In this document: one piece after another, positions 51,501 through 64,000 of the stretch | Layout of the letters: every line of letters starts with the position of its first letter | Position numbering within the stretch: position 1 is the stretch's first letter | Source of the DNA: Aphis gossypii | Lineage: Eukaryota; Arthropoda; Insecta; Hemiptera; Aphididae | Assembly (NCBI RefSeq): GCF_020184175.1 | Contig: NC_065531.1 | Coordinates: 12,855,213 to 12,919,212, forward strand | DNA: 64,000 bases | Reading direction: 5' to 3' | Made by a program: the position numbers and the translations under genes | Notes under the pieces: model-generated | The model's database searches: none | What the model was told of the DNA's origin: nothing | The model's input: the letters and a program-made list of their open reading frames with translations, nothing else

Positions 51501-53160
51501 CTACTCGGAAACGTATTCGGAATCTTCACGCTCGATGATATCTTGAAAAAATAGGTGCACTTTCCTTAAAAATTGTCAAGTCGTCACGATTAGAAATCAT
51601 TTTTGATGACTAAAACGGTGTAAATGCTAGTGTGGTTAAAGGGTATATCGTTGTATGCCAGTGAACAGATATGACGTACTTACATAATTCAGAAATTATA
51701 TAGTGGACTGCTGTTACCGAAATAGTCATCAAAGTGATATTTGGAGCTTGTAGTTTTTTCGATCACGACGGAAAATATAATCGGTTTGATTTTCGTGGGG
51801 TGGTTGGTCGATACACTATACAGTACAGTACAGATTTGTGGACTAATGTTGCTGTTTTACAATTTTCATCTGTCATGATTTATCGTAGCACAGTCTTGAC
51901 AGGTAGAACGACACAATAATTATATAATGTCTGTGAAGGTTGCCAATCGAATAATGCATAGTAATCGGTTACGTGATACGACAACAAGCTGCAGAAGTTG
52001 TTAACGGAGGGAGATGAACAATGAACAATGAAAATATAAAATTGTATTTTTCAATTAAAAATATATACGTAGATTATCAAAATAATATGTAAAGTGTACA
52101 CACAGACACGTTGGGTAACGAATAATATCGTCGTGGTCATCTCATAATCCATTTTCTAACGAGCCGCAATGTTTTTTGATTAAGAAAAAAACTACTTGTT
52201 CGAACATCGGTGCATCGAGCATAGGAATGAGGCACTTACTAATGCCTATACGAAGCATTTTGTATACCTATGATACGGTTGAAAAATGACATGTGAATAT
52301 ATAATATTTATAAGAATATAGCAATGTTCACATAATATAGTTTCATTTATAATTTTTCATTTTAGTACAAACAAAATTATTTTATTGGATAAGAAAGACT
52401 CCGAAAGTTGAGCGTTTGACGTTTTTCTATCTTTTGTTTCCATATTGAAAGTTACTCACTCCATCAAACTTTAGACGAGATTATTTTTAAGAAATAAGCC
52501 TTACAAAAGTTGAGTGTTTGATACTCGCGCACAGAAAGATTATGTTAGATTTAAGAAGTCCCAACACTTTTACTTTTCTGTTAAATCGTATTGTATCATA
52601 TTGTTATAGAAAATACATTACTAAACTTCAATATAATAAAAGTATCTCAAGCGCACAAAAAAAAAAAACCAAAAATAAATAAAAACTTTATTATATTTAT
52701 ATAAACATAAACTATAATAATCCTGTAGTGGCATCAGAAAGACAGTATAAGATTTATTTTATAGAGGATTTACTACTTGTTGATAATATTAATAAACCAG
52801 CACTTTTTGAATACGGTGACTTTATCTCGAGGAATGTGGGATTTGATTTCGAAGAGACCAGGATTAAAATCCAACGATTAACGATGAAATTTTTAATGGT
52901 GGAATGAGATTTTAAAGTTTATATACTTACGGTTCAATTGGAAACGAATAGAAATACGAGTAGAAATAATAAATCAGACAATTATTGTATTGTAATCGTA
53001 TAATGATATTGTGCTATTTTATACTTGTCGAATATAGCAAGACAATTAATAAGCTTTCCACACGGTCAATAAAATAATAACGCAATCCGTCGTATCTTCG
53101 TGTGAACCGTTAGTGTCGAGACAGAATTTAAGTCGTATTATTAAATCCAATGAGAAATTG
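42549..53160. other. AT-rich gene desert, no gene supported
   Basis: About 10.6 kb of AT-rich DNA. A hAT-end-like CATGGGCGTATCCGAGG at about 43424 has no partner. Open frames at 50477-50782 (-) and 50568-50762 (+) overlap antisense to each other and have no recognised similarity. A short AT palindrome, TATATACTATATAGTATATA, lies at 42771-42790. Confidence 0.55.
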
Positions 53161-53636
53161 AGTACACGTATTAGTGTCGTGTATACGTTTAATGTGTGCG
53201 GAGAGGACCGCTGCGCGACTGGTATTTCAAGCGGTTCGTGGCCTACCCCACCACTGCTTTCTTCCCGAGACGACACGAGTTCGTAGGTCCGTTCCTTTAT
53301 CCCCATATACTCGCGTGGATCAATGGATTAAGCGCGCGTATAACAATAATACTGTTCACTTGCCGTCGATTCACCGTCGTCCTCGGCGAAGCAGCTCCCG
53401 CGAAGAGCTTAGAAACAAACTCTGTACAACGACTGTGTAGGTATATATTTTGTATCCGCGTAATTTATACAGTAATTCCTCTCCGAGTGCACGCAAGCAG
53501 GGTGTGGTCGTCCAAAAACCGATCGCCTTCACTTCGGGGGTAAGTCTCGCCGTAGGAAACGGAGTTGTAAAATATGCGAGAAACGGACGAGACGGGCGGA
53601 ATCGCGTTGATCCCGTGCAAATGTTGGGTTCTTGAC

Positions 53637-53656
53637 TGCTGCTGCTGCTGCTGCTG
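53637..53656. repeat. (CTG)n trinucleotide repeat
   Basis: About seven CTG units inside the CpG-rich island. It reads as Gln, Ser or Ala runs on the minus strand and as Cys, Leu or Ala runs on the plus strand. Confidence 0.9.
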
Positions 53657-54152
53657 TTGCAGACGCCGCGCGAAACGGGTACCATCGCTCTCCACGCCCG
53701 CCGTTCATTTAATTGCCGGATACCGCCGGGAGTATAATATAAACCGCTCCGTTTGCTTCCTGTCCGCGTTGGTCGCGGTCGTCGTCCGGCGACGGTGGCT
53801 GCTGCGCGATAATTTATGTGGGACACACGGGCGCTTGCAGCAACGTTGTACATTGTACATCTCCACCGCCGCCGCGCCATTACTATTATAAACATAAGAG
53901 CTGCACCGAGTTCCGCGCACGTATGTACCACGGTAATGAATTTTGGAGGCCACGCGGAATCCCGACCCACCCCGCCTGCAATCGTATAGTTTAAGGGACG
54001 GGCGACGAGGGGTACAGTTAATAAAACGGCCACCGATAGTAGAGGTGGGGGGGGAGTCAGGGTTAAAAAGAGTGGTACAAACAGCCCGGAAACAGAGAGG
54101 ATGAATGAGATAGAGAGTGTAACAGAGCGGGCGAGAGAAAGAGTGAGTGAGA

Positions 54153-54154
<2 letters not shown>

Positions 54155-54185
<31 letters not shown>

Positions 54186-54207
54186 TATGAGAGAGAGAGA
54201 GAGAGAG
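54155..54207. repeat. (GT)n followed by (GA)n
   Basis: About 14 GT units, a short spacer, then about 10 GA units. A GA repeat can act as a GAGA-factor binding tract in insects, which would suit a promoter-proximal position; that role is inference. Confidence 0.88.
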
Positions 54208-54430
54208 TGAAACCTAATGACTGTATGTGTGTGTGCGTCTATACGTTGTGTGTGAAGCTTGGCCCGGTGGAAGTCCCAGTGACATCGATTTTCCCGTGAA
54301 AAGCTCCTCTCCGTCTCTCCACACGCGTTCTCTCTGTGTTTCCCGCCTCCACTGGTGGCGGTAACTGTGGTGGTGGTAGTGGCAGTGGCGGCGGCGACAG
54401 TGGTTTAGTTTCTCTATGTAATAATGTGTT

Positions 54431-54514
54431 TGTATGTATGTATATATGTATGTATGTATGTATGTATGTGTGTATGTATATGTGTGTGTGTATGTGTGTA
54501 TATGTGTGAGTGTG
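54431..54514. repeat. (TATG)n/(TG)n compound microsatellite
   Basis: Repeated TATG units grading into TG and TATATG units. Confidence 0.88.
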
Positions 54515-54550
54515 TGTGTTAGCGAAGAGTGTTAAACTGGACCCACACTC

Positions 54551-54573
54551 TACACACACACACACACACACAC
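54551..54573. repeat. (CA)n microsatellite
   Basis: About eleven CA units at the 3' side of the large island. Confidence 0.9.
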
Positions 54574-54830
54574 GAGTATTTGCATGTAATCCATACGGAT
54601 CCTCGGATTTAAGTCCGGGGGGTGGGGTACTTTGAAGTTGGCATTTTCCCTATTTCGTCGAGTACATGTCGTTTACCCCGATCGGGTAATTCGCGTGTCG
54701 CCTGCATTTTATGGGCGACGACGGTTGTTTTTATTAAACGATTAAATCGACGACGATAAGTGCGAACCGACCGTGAAGACTCTCTACCGTGTTCTCTTCC
54801 CCCACCCACCGACAAATTGTAACTGGACAA

Positions 54831-57800
54831 ATGGATACGATTGTGTGTGCGCGCCGGACAATCGAAAGACCACTCGCCTGCGAACAGCGCTTGTGTACTT
54901 CTTGCAAAAGCTAATTCACTGAAAGGCGAAAATGCAAGACTGCTATTTCACGTTAGTTTTCAGATGCACGTTCGACCATTTTATATTGAATATTATTGCC
55001 AAATACAAATACAACATAGCTGCTAATAATCGGCACAGATATACGCGGATCGTAGTAAATGGTTACGTTATACGCGAGCACCGCCTACGCCTTTACCATT
55101 GTTGTAATGTAAACGCGTTTATTATTATTATTTTTCGAGGTTAACCGTTTTAGCGTTTACTACGCCTACCGCATAACACCCATATTATATACATGCGACG
55201 CACACTCTATAAATCAACCACACGTCGTTTGTCAACATTTCCGTGCATCTATTATAAGTACCTATGAAAGTATTTATATTGTACCTAACTACACGGTTAC
55301 ATATATTTATATACAATTTCGCGATTTTAAGCCGTGTTAGGTTTTGGTGTCTAACGTTTACGTTTTTTTTCAGCCCCTCCACAGCTGTTCGTTTAAAACG
55401 AGCTATATCTTATCATGGCTATTATACAGCGATAATGCTCAAGCTATCTGCCTAAGCGTTAAATATATAGTAATTTCTTACAAGCTATGAGATGGTGATG
55501 ACTATGACAATGACTAGTGATGGTGCAATTCGAATTGTTAAATTGACGCTGTAAATACTTCATGACAAAAAATATTTTTTTACACGGGTTTGAATTAAAC
55601 TTCTTCGTATAAAATAATATACATCCTAGTAAATTAGTTATTTATTTAAACAGCATAAATCACGATAATATAACATTAACTAATATGTGCCAAAATATAT
55701 CAACTTGAAATAAGACCTACGTTTTATATTATTCGTGCGTGAAATATTTAAAATTTATAGTTATTGAATTTTTCAATCCTTTTTCTCGTAGTATCATTAC
55801 TTGTAGATTATATAATAATATAATACATTTTTAATGAAATTTTAATTCAAGAAATATGTAGGAAATTATATTTGAAGTGCTTGGTCATTCATGAAACTAA
55901 TTTCATATAATTATTATTAATTTATGCCAACACCTTTATTCAACCGTCTAATGAATGTTTGCATTAGTGTCGGTGGGCGAATACATTTAATTATTTCAGT
56001 GACAAAGTACATTGTTATACGCTGAACTACTCTGTTTAGGCACTCCATAAATCATAATATATATCTACTTAAACTACTTGTTAGATAAATAACTTAAAAG
56101 TTGTATTTTTAAATTATACTACACGTACAAAATGGTACCTAGCAAGATTTTTTGATATCATTTTCAAAAATAAAAATGCATAAATGTATTGTCTTACAAT
56201 GTACGTTTATTTAGTTAATTTTATTTTTGTAACTTTATCAAGCTACAAATTTTAACTTCGAAAGTGATTTTTGGTAAAAAATAAAGTTCAGTTTATTAAG
56301 AGTTAAGGACGATTTGAATTTTTCCGCCAAATCGGTTTTGATTTTTTGTTGTAATAGAAAAATGAAGAACGGTAAATACTTATTTTATAAAGCTTATTTT
56401 TAACAAATTATTTTTATAAAATGTTCTTCTGCAATCTTGGTCATTGATTATACTCGCATAATAGTAATGAAGGTTTAAAATACTTAAAGTTCAATGTTTT
56501 TACTTTTTAGTTCTCATATTGACAGACTTATAGTCTTAAATTGTTTTTTGTTTTTTTTCTCAAAGTGAAATTATTTATTTTATTTTGATAAATATTTATT
56601 AATTTATGTTGTTGTTATAATTAACGAGAAAAAACCCACTTAAAATCAATTGTGGGTAGGTCTAAATATTACCAAATGTCTATTTCCCTACCATCAGATG
56701 TCAAAGTATAAAGTTATGAGAACTACAGTGTTTTACACTTTTAGTTTAAAATTGTCTTATCAGTGGTATTGCATTGTTTTGAATGATTATTGTTTTGAGG
56801 TTTTTTTTGTTTCATACCGAAAACTGATTATATCAATTGACGAGTTCGCCGAGTTGAAATTTGAATGCGACCATAAATCATTGTTAATTTGTTGAATGGT
56901 TTTTTTTCGATTTTAATAATGTACATTATGATGTATAAATCATGACTTGTGATTAAAAATCTGGAAATATTAATAAATAACGGATATTCTTCTCGGTTCA
57001 AAAATAATATCTAGTCTTATCTGCTTAGCTTAGTTATTTTTTATATCTCGAATCCTTGAAATAGTGAATAACGATAGACACATACGTAGTTAACAGTAGA
57101 TATAATTGTGGCGTGCACTGGGACGGTTTAATTTGAGTTGATTGCAACAATGGTAGTATTTATTTTTCGATTTATAATTGAATATAACTTCTAATAATTT
57201 AATCAAACGAAACATAAAAAAATATGTCAATTTTTTTCAATACAGCATACACTATACACATATAGTATGTTTATATCGTAAACTATAATGTAAAATAGTT
57301 ATATTGTATAAATATATGTATATTTACTCATATATATGTATATTTAGATCATATTATATATTATGGATACAGTTCTGTGTAAATTGAATTAAGTCTAACA
57401 TTATCTCCACCAATTTCAAAATTTCACGGTATACTAAAGAAATACGCATGCTTAGAATCAATTAGATATTTATTTTACGTTATCAATATTATAAGCTATC
57501 AGTGGATTCTGGGCATATGTATTTATTTTGCATACTATGTTATTTCGAAGGCGATAGGAGATAATTCTGGACAAAATCCGACATTGGAGCAAATACACAG
57601 AAAGCTACGTTTATAGTTTGTACTACCTAAGATATTAACAATCGGTATACATTATGTTACATTGATAATTAATGTGATGTGAATGATGCAAATGTACAAG
57701 TTGTACATTTACGTATAGTCGCGGATCTTGAATGAATACTAAATGTCTATTGATCGTATTATTTCACAAAAACTAAAATTTTAGATTTTCGCCTGTTTAT

Positions 57801-59050
57801 ACATAATGTAGGTAATTGAGTATGTTGTATAAACACAATAATAATATGTACATTGTACATATTATATATGTATTACATATTTTCTTTTATTACTGAGAAT
57901 ATTCAACAAGGTTATTAGTTTAAAATAAGTTTAAAATTAAATCAATATTGTATTCAATTTTAAATCTAATTTTTTTTCACATCAATTAATGTTCTAATTC
58001 CTTTGTATTACCTGGCCACGTTGAAATTTACATTTTTAACGCTGGACGGCGATGTGTATGACTGTGATTTTTGTATTGTATACGTTTGTGGTATGCTTGT
58101 GCGATTATCGCATGATAAATCTAAGTCTTTCGTTTAAATTATGTTTTGTTTAAATCAAATATTCACGGTTTATCAATTTATTACACAACTATAATATATT
58201 ATGTGAATGACTGGTTATTTTATTCTTAAAATAGCTTATTGCAAAATATAATATTATTTAAATATTTATTCATTGACATCAATAATATCCATAAAATTTA
58301 ATAATAATTTTATTTATTTATTTTCAATATTATAATCAAAATTTACTATAAAACTGATTATTTTAGATGCTTCTGCGATTAATTTGGTGATACCTATATG
58401 TTTATGCCATACTCAGAATTCCTCATATATTTATTGACCCGATGGTTGCATTTTTTTTTTTTTTAATTAAAAAATCAAAATAATAATTATAACAGTCTAA
58501 AAAATTATTTATTTTATTTTAAACCAAAATTATTATACCTGCAAACACTTCATCGGGTCATCGATCATAAGAAATCTCTTAAAACATCGATTTTAGAAGC
58601 GTAATATACCTATGGTGCGATTAGCTTAATCAATTTCGATCGAAATAACGCGATGACGTTCAAAGGTTAGAGATGAATTATTAGACCGTGTTAGGGAGGG
58701 GAAATGACATATGAAGAGGAAGATGAAATATTATTATTAAATGTAGAGTTGTTGTTTTCATAATATCATATCGTTACAATTACTGCCGTCAGCCATCTTG
58801 TTTGTCGTTATACCTCTGTCGTCGCGGTGCCACACTTATTTTCCATGTACACACCACACTGGTAAATGTAAATAATAATTATTATTATTCATGCGATAAC
58901 AGGACCAATTTTCATCCGCCACTGTTACTGTATTATATTATATATAATATACTCTGCTACACCATTATACACTGCTATAGTACGTGTCTTCGAGACAACA
59001 CCGTCGATCTGAAACACAATAAACGCATATATTATAGCATAATATATTAT
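54831..59050. other. AT-rich DNA, no gene supported
   Basis: A moderately GC-rich tail (54840-55200) is followed by AT-rich sequence. An 81-codon open frame at 56650-56895 has no recognised similarity. A 20-bp palindrome centred near 57699 (AATGTACAAGTTGTACATTT, one mismatch) was noted. Confidence 0.5.
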
Positions 59051-59053
59051 ACA

Positions 59054-59077
59054 TGTGTGTGTGTGTGTGTGTGTGTA
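59054..59077. repeat. (GT)n microsatellite
   Basis: About eleven GT units. Confidence 0.9.
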
Positions 59078-59584
59078 CTGTTTTGATGCAATACACATTA
59101 CGCACAGATACAATACGCTGGTATTCGCTAATACTTAAACTCTATAAACTTTAAAACTCAATACATACTCAACCGTAATACTTAAACGGATCGCCGAGGG
59201 GGTGGTGTGTTTATTAGCATAGTATTAAATATATGTTATTCGTACCGCTGCAGCTCGTAAAAGACGAATCCAAATAAACGCTATTTTATTTAGACAAACA
59301 CGTATGTATTTTATTTATACACGGATATTGTAATAATAAAATGTATACAATCTTCAGATATTATGTATGTAGTAATATATTTTAGATCAAGTTCTGTATG
59401 TTTTCCAGCGTACCTACCTATATCACTCTCGCGTGTGTCTTTGCATTCTAACCACCTTCCAAACAACTAACAAAACAATACATTACATTACGTTCGCGAG
59501 AAAGAGTCGAGTGAACCCTTAACGTCTTTTCATACAAATTTGAGCGACCCGTCATGTGGGAAGTTTTATAAATTATCACTGCAG

Positions 59585-59747
59585 CAGGCCATGTCTTAAT
59601 CGTTTTCGTTCTCTTGATATTTTCCTAAACAAACTCGTTCGCTCTGATGATTTAATCTTTTCGTTGTGTGAAGACGAACGATCGTTAAGTTGTGGGTCAC
59701 TTACACCAGTTTCCCCCCCAAAAAAATCATCCGAGTATCTGAAGGAG
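59585..59747 (+). CDS. candidate internal coding exon, unknown protein (unproved)
   Basis: A 163-nt stretch is flanked by an acceptor-like TTATCACTGCAG (ending 59584) and a donor-like GAG|GTTTAT. It reads in one frame (phase 2 in, phase 0 out) as 54 residues including RSLDIFLNKLVRSDDLIF, SLCEDERSLSCGSLTPVSPP and KKSSEYLKE. The mix of acidic, hydrophobic and Ser/Pro residues looks more like protein than the repeat-derived frames nearby. The donor is weak, no neighbouring exon was identified and no family is recognised. Confidence 0.25.
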
Positions 59748-60299
59748 GTTTATTTATCATTATATAGTATGTTTAACTATGTCGTGACCTATGACTAAGT
59801 ATCATATTATAATATTATATCTCTATAGATATTTCTATTGCACCATAATTCAATAGTTGATTATATCGCTGTATCGCAGTTCAAATTCAGCAAGGCATAA
59901 TAATATATGCCTATACAAGTCAATGCAAAATATAACAACCGATGATGAATAAAGATCTATACAGAATTCAATCTTATACAATTACGGATTTGATATCGAT
60001 ATCGTGATCCTAGATCACTGACATTATTAGATATCAGCTATAATATCTTTACAAATATTGCACATAAATGGATATGACTTTCGTACAAGCCGTCATAGTT
60101 GTCTAGAGTTGTTTTACATTATGAATTTTGCTCATGACTATGAAAATATGGATAACTGCAGTCGATAACAATACTTCGGTGACCAAAATGACCTCAGGCT
60201 TGTTATGAGGTGTATATTACGTACGATAATAAGAAAGGATCCATATTATACCGTTAAACATTGAGCCGCGGACGCTTATTTGAAACTATTGTTTTCAGT

Positions 60300-61330
60300 C
60301 ATTCTCGCCTGCAAAACGCTGCAGCAACGCTATCCTTTACGAATACATAAATGCTCGCGACCAATCCCACATGTGCACGTACGGCGCCTTCGGGTTTTTC
60401 GCAGTTAATTTCATCGAGTCCGGTGCGTCCTGTCGTGACAAAAAGTTATTAAAACATATAATATAACGAACACATAATATTATAATGTGCACATCACCAA
60501 TGTGATTATACCATACACACGGATGGACACACGCTCGTGCACGCTCCGGACACGTATATCGCACCGACGCGCCTTACACAAACTATATCATAATGTAATA
60601 ACGACAACGTTATCGTATTTCGGGGCGTGTCGCGTACTTATATATAATAATATCGCGTATAGTGAAACTTTTATCCTCTTTATAAAATATATATAATATA
60701 TATATATATACGTCGTCTGTAGTAGGTATACGTGTTTTATTATCATTTCACGCGTCGGACGGGCTCGGGTCCAAAACGCAACTTGTTGCGGCGGCCGAGG
60801 GTGAACTCACGCACCGCTCGCTGACGTACGCACACACAATGGCGTGCTCGCAGTGGACAGGACGAGAGCGCGGCGCCGGCGGCGGCGGAGTAAAAGGAAA
60901 AAAAAAGGCTCCGAGGAAATGTCGCGCGACGCATTTGTTGCTCTCTCCGGACAGCTAATTTATCGAAAAACTCTCCCGGACTCCGCGCCACCTATACAAA
61001 CATCATATATATATATATTATATCGTGTACATAATAAACGTACGTCGCAAGTCGATAGCCTCCGTGTCCGTGTCACGCGTCATCATTATTATTCGCGATC
61101 GGTCGCCGTGTCGGGATACCCGGGCAGATGCTTCATCGTCACGAGCTGACAATAATGTACTACATGTCCGTGTCGCGGCGTGCCCCGGTCGGCCTCGTCA
61201 GTCGGGAGATACACCGCCGAGGCGGGTCGGGTTTTTTCCAACGTTTTTATTTTTTTTCCCTCCCCGATCCCTTCGTGCTGGTCGACCCGAACAACACGTA
61301 TTACAATATTAAGTGAACGTGTCAAACCGA
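60300..61330. promoter_or_regulatory. CpG-rich island with TATA-like and (TA)n sequence
   Basis: CpG-dense patches (60510-60630, 60750-60990, 61060-61290) are interleaved with (TA)n tracts. A block GGCGCCGGCGGCGGCGG lies near 60871. Open frames of 60-100 codons occur on both strands, overlap, and match nothing recognisable. Probably a promoter or 5' UTR region of a neighbouring gene; direction unclear. Confidence 0.32.
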
Positions 61331-64000
61331 GATCTGTTATTTTCGTCTGTCATGCGGGAAACGTATATACATATATATACATAGGTATTATACGGGAAAA
61401 ATAAGTCCTGGGATATCTATCACGATTTCACAAATGATTCGGGAACAGCTAAAACACATTTTATAAAAGTTATTAATGTAGATGCGATCATAGATGATTT
61501 TGAGAGCATCGCGTAGTTTTTTTTATCCCGACATTTATTCTTAAAAAAAAAGTTTTTTTCTTTAAAAAACTATACCAAAAAATAATGTATATTTTACGAG
61601 TTTAAGATATTTATTCACTTTAATAATGTAAGATAACGAGATATACCTACGAAAATATTGTTTCCGTTTGTTTTTTATTATAAAAATGTTTTAGTTTTTA
61701 AATAACTTTCTAATCTGTGGAAGACAGAGATAACAGACCCCGGTGTGGCGTTCACAGGTTATCATAACTGAACGATCCAGCGCTTTTATGTGACATTGGT
61801 AAAATCATTTACAGATAAGACTTAAAAACTGTATCTTCGAAGAAAATACTAGACTTACCCCCTTTTAAAATTTATTTAATTCGATTGGACCACCTGAGGT
61901 GATTATATCATTTCCCGACTTCATATTTTTTCATGAAGTTTCTGATTACTTACAAATACCGAAACTAAATTTATTATTATTTAAATAGATTTATAATTGT
62001 TTTGTTTTTCGAAAAAAAAATCGGAAAGGTTGAAAGGGATTTTCGTGTATATGATGTTTCTATGTTTCTTCTGTAAAAATCTTGATGACCGAAATACCGA
62101 TTTTGTGATTTTCTAAAAGTAAGCACACTATTCAGTACAGTATTCAGCAACTATGGTCTACTCGTTTTCCTGAACCGAATTATTTATTTTATGTTATAAT
62201 GGTGTGTCGTCAGCGTTATGCATATAAGTGGAGATTAATAAACTTATTTGGAAAGGATGGAAACCTGGGCTCTGTTTTTTTTTTTTTGGACTTTGTGCCA
62301 ATCAACACAAACGATGAAATATCGTATAGAAATGACGGTATTTTGCTATCGATATTACAGCGACATCAACCTAACTCCGCGTGCGCCGTTGAATAATAAC
62401 AATAATAATATGCATTGCGAGCGACGTCCATAGCATATGACGTGAAATCGATTCTGTTTGAGCGGGACCCCTTCCTGAGCTACGAATCCGAACGACCCTG
62501 TATTATAATAATATAAACGCATACATATATAACATATTATATATTGTTATTCACTCTTATCGTTGCAGTACACTTTATTATATTATGCATATATAGTTAT
62601 AGGCACATCAGTAGTCAATCATATCCACCCGAACCCCGGCGGAGTGCAGCTCACCCGGGGCGATCGAAATTTACCTACGTGGTTTTATCTCGTCGTTTTA
62701 GTTTTAGATTGAAACGCCACGACACAATAAACACGTGTAACGTGTAACGACACGGTGCGTTTTCGATTATACTCGTATTTCTGATTGACTATCAAAATTA
62801 TATTATTATACGTCATATTATGTCCATATTGCCGGGTAAACGTTTCAATTATTAATTTATTCGTAAAAATCATTTGTCTGGGCGTTTCAATGATGTCCTA
62901 TTGTGAGAAAAACGGTACTGCGACGACACACCATCAGTTATCATACATATGTATTTAAAAAATCTCATATTTGATTCAATTAAATCAATTATCATTTGTG
63001 AATTACATTTAAAATTTAAATAGTTTTCATTCTTAACATCACACTATAGGCTCCTTTGCCGGCTTTTATTTCATAGCTTTTGACGAATAATTTCAAAACA
63101 CATTTACATATTATTGAGATGTATAAACACACAATCGAATGAAAATAAATTATACGAACAAGACATTATATTATTGATCAATGGATGAATACTTTTTACG
63201 AATTCTTCACAATATAATATTGTTATGGTGGATGAACGCACTACACAATAAAAGTTTGCAATAAACATAAAATATATTTTAGTGTGTATCATTATGTAAG
63301 TTTCCTGTAAATGTTAATTCTATCATTGAAATTATACACACAATAGTTTTCTACGGACCTAGCAGCATACTAAAGATGAAGTTAATACTGTTTATGTTCG
63401 AAAGGGATAAATAGGATAAAAAAAATGTCAAAATAGAGTTAATTAAGTAAATAACTGGTACCGTTACCCGTGAGTCGTGACACATAAAAAGTATCTAAAA
63501 CAATTTTAGGTTAGGGTACTTCTACGTTTAAAGTGATTAATTACTCATTAAAAAAAAAAAAAAATAAATATTTTTAAATAAAGATAATGGATGTTCAAGT
63601 ATTAGTTTAAAACTAAATTATACTAAAAATGTATTATTTATTATAATGGATCAAACTATAAGTGCACTGTGATATTTAAAATATAATATTATAATATAAT
63701 ATATAATATATTATTAATTTAATATTTAATATACGTATATATTTTTAATATTTATTTTTACCTAGTAAAAGTGTATTTTTATTGATATCTGCAGACTATC
63801 TATTTTAATTGTTAATATTTAAAGTAGATTATGTTATAAATCATAGTAATTATTATTTTTATAGCAATCATTTAATTATAATGACAATGGCTAATACTTT
63901 ATGGCTTATACAATATAGAATTTTTTTATTATAATTTATGAATATGCGACTCAATAATTATTATAAATAAAAAAAACAATGAAATAGTTATTTTCAATAA
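61331..64000. other. AT-rich DNA, no gene supported
   Basis: Mostly AT-rich. A small GC-richer patch at 62620-62700 is open on the + strand (62544-62747) but shows no known domain. Confidence 0.5.

Larger units (their letters stand above)
53170..54830. promoter_or_regulatory. largest CpG-rich island, probable promoter/5' region of an unseen gene
   Basis: About 1.7 kb of GC-rich, CpG-dense sequence with a TATA-like GAGTATAATATAAACC (about 53730) and a chain of microsatellites. A minus-strand frame of 220 codons (53371-54033) is the longest open frame in the window, but it is Arg/Ser/Pro-rich with a CTG-derived Ser run. All other frames there are open too, and no domain is visible, so I do not call it a gene. 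The density of motifs suggests a transcription start region whose coding exons lie elsewhere. Confidence 0.4.

Noticed and set aside
54239..54571. 110-codon minus-strand frame with Thr/His/Ile repeats
   Set aside because: It is a read-through of the TATG/TG and CA microsatellites.
56650..56895. 81-codon AT-rich frame as a gene
   Set aside because: No similarity recognised, hydrophobic/Tyr-rich bias expected from AT-rich DNA, no supporting signals.

Overview
This window looks like nuclear DNA of an insect, most likely an aphid or close hemipteran. It is very AT-rich (long TAATATTATAATAT-type runs, many TAGGTA/TACCTA words), yet CpG is kept in scattered GC-rich islands, and genes have short exons with GT-AG introns. 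The species assignment is inference from sequence style; no marker gene for it is present.

Only one gene can be recognised with confidence: the 3' part of FoxO, the forkhead transcription factor of the insulin/Akt pathway, on the + strand at 26757-28545. Three coding exons (26757-27055, 27588-27918, 28234-28545) join in frame into 313 residues ending at a TGA. They carry the recognition helix and second half of the forkhead domain, two Akt-type RxRxxS sites, the nuclear localisation stretch, a proline-rich PPPY segment and the C-terminal acidic transactivation region ending in an HHWVH tail. The exon for the first half of the forkhead domain and the first Akt site is absent. The exon 1/2 junction lies before the NSIRHNLSLH helix, as in vertebrate FOXO genes, so positions 1-26756 are best read as part of a first intron of more than 26.7 kb.

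Layout. 1-26756: FoxO intron 1, with several CpG-retaining islands (8.1-8.6, 11.3-11.9, 15.5-15.9, 21.2-22.1, 22.7-23.3 kb), a hAT-like MITE (94-266), a 125-bp-arm inverted repeat built from a 22-bp unit (12887-13171), large trinucleotide microsatellites, and some small exon-like patches of unproved status. 26757-28545: FoxO exons 2-4. 28546 to about 31.8-32.9 kb: possible long AT-rich 3' UTR with several AATAAA signals. 33-53 kb: gene-poor AT-rich DNA with a perfect 59-bp-arm palindrome (37974-38095), two more hAT-like MITEs (38540-38694 and 42183-42540) and islands at 35.7-36.1 and 41.1-41.4 kb. 53.2-54.8 kb: the largest CpG-rich island, with CTG, GT, GA, TATG and CA microsatellites, promoter-like. 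55-64 kb: mostly AT-rich, with a possible coding exon at 59585-59747 and another GC-rich island at 60.3-61.3 kb.

No rRNA, tRNA, CRISPR array, operon or autonomous transposase gene was recognised. Apart from FoxO, coding calls are offered as candidates only.
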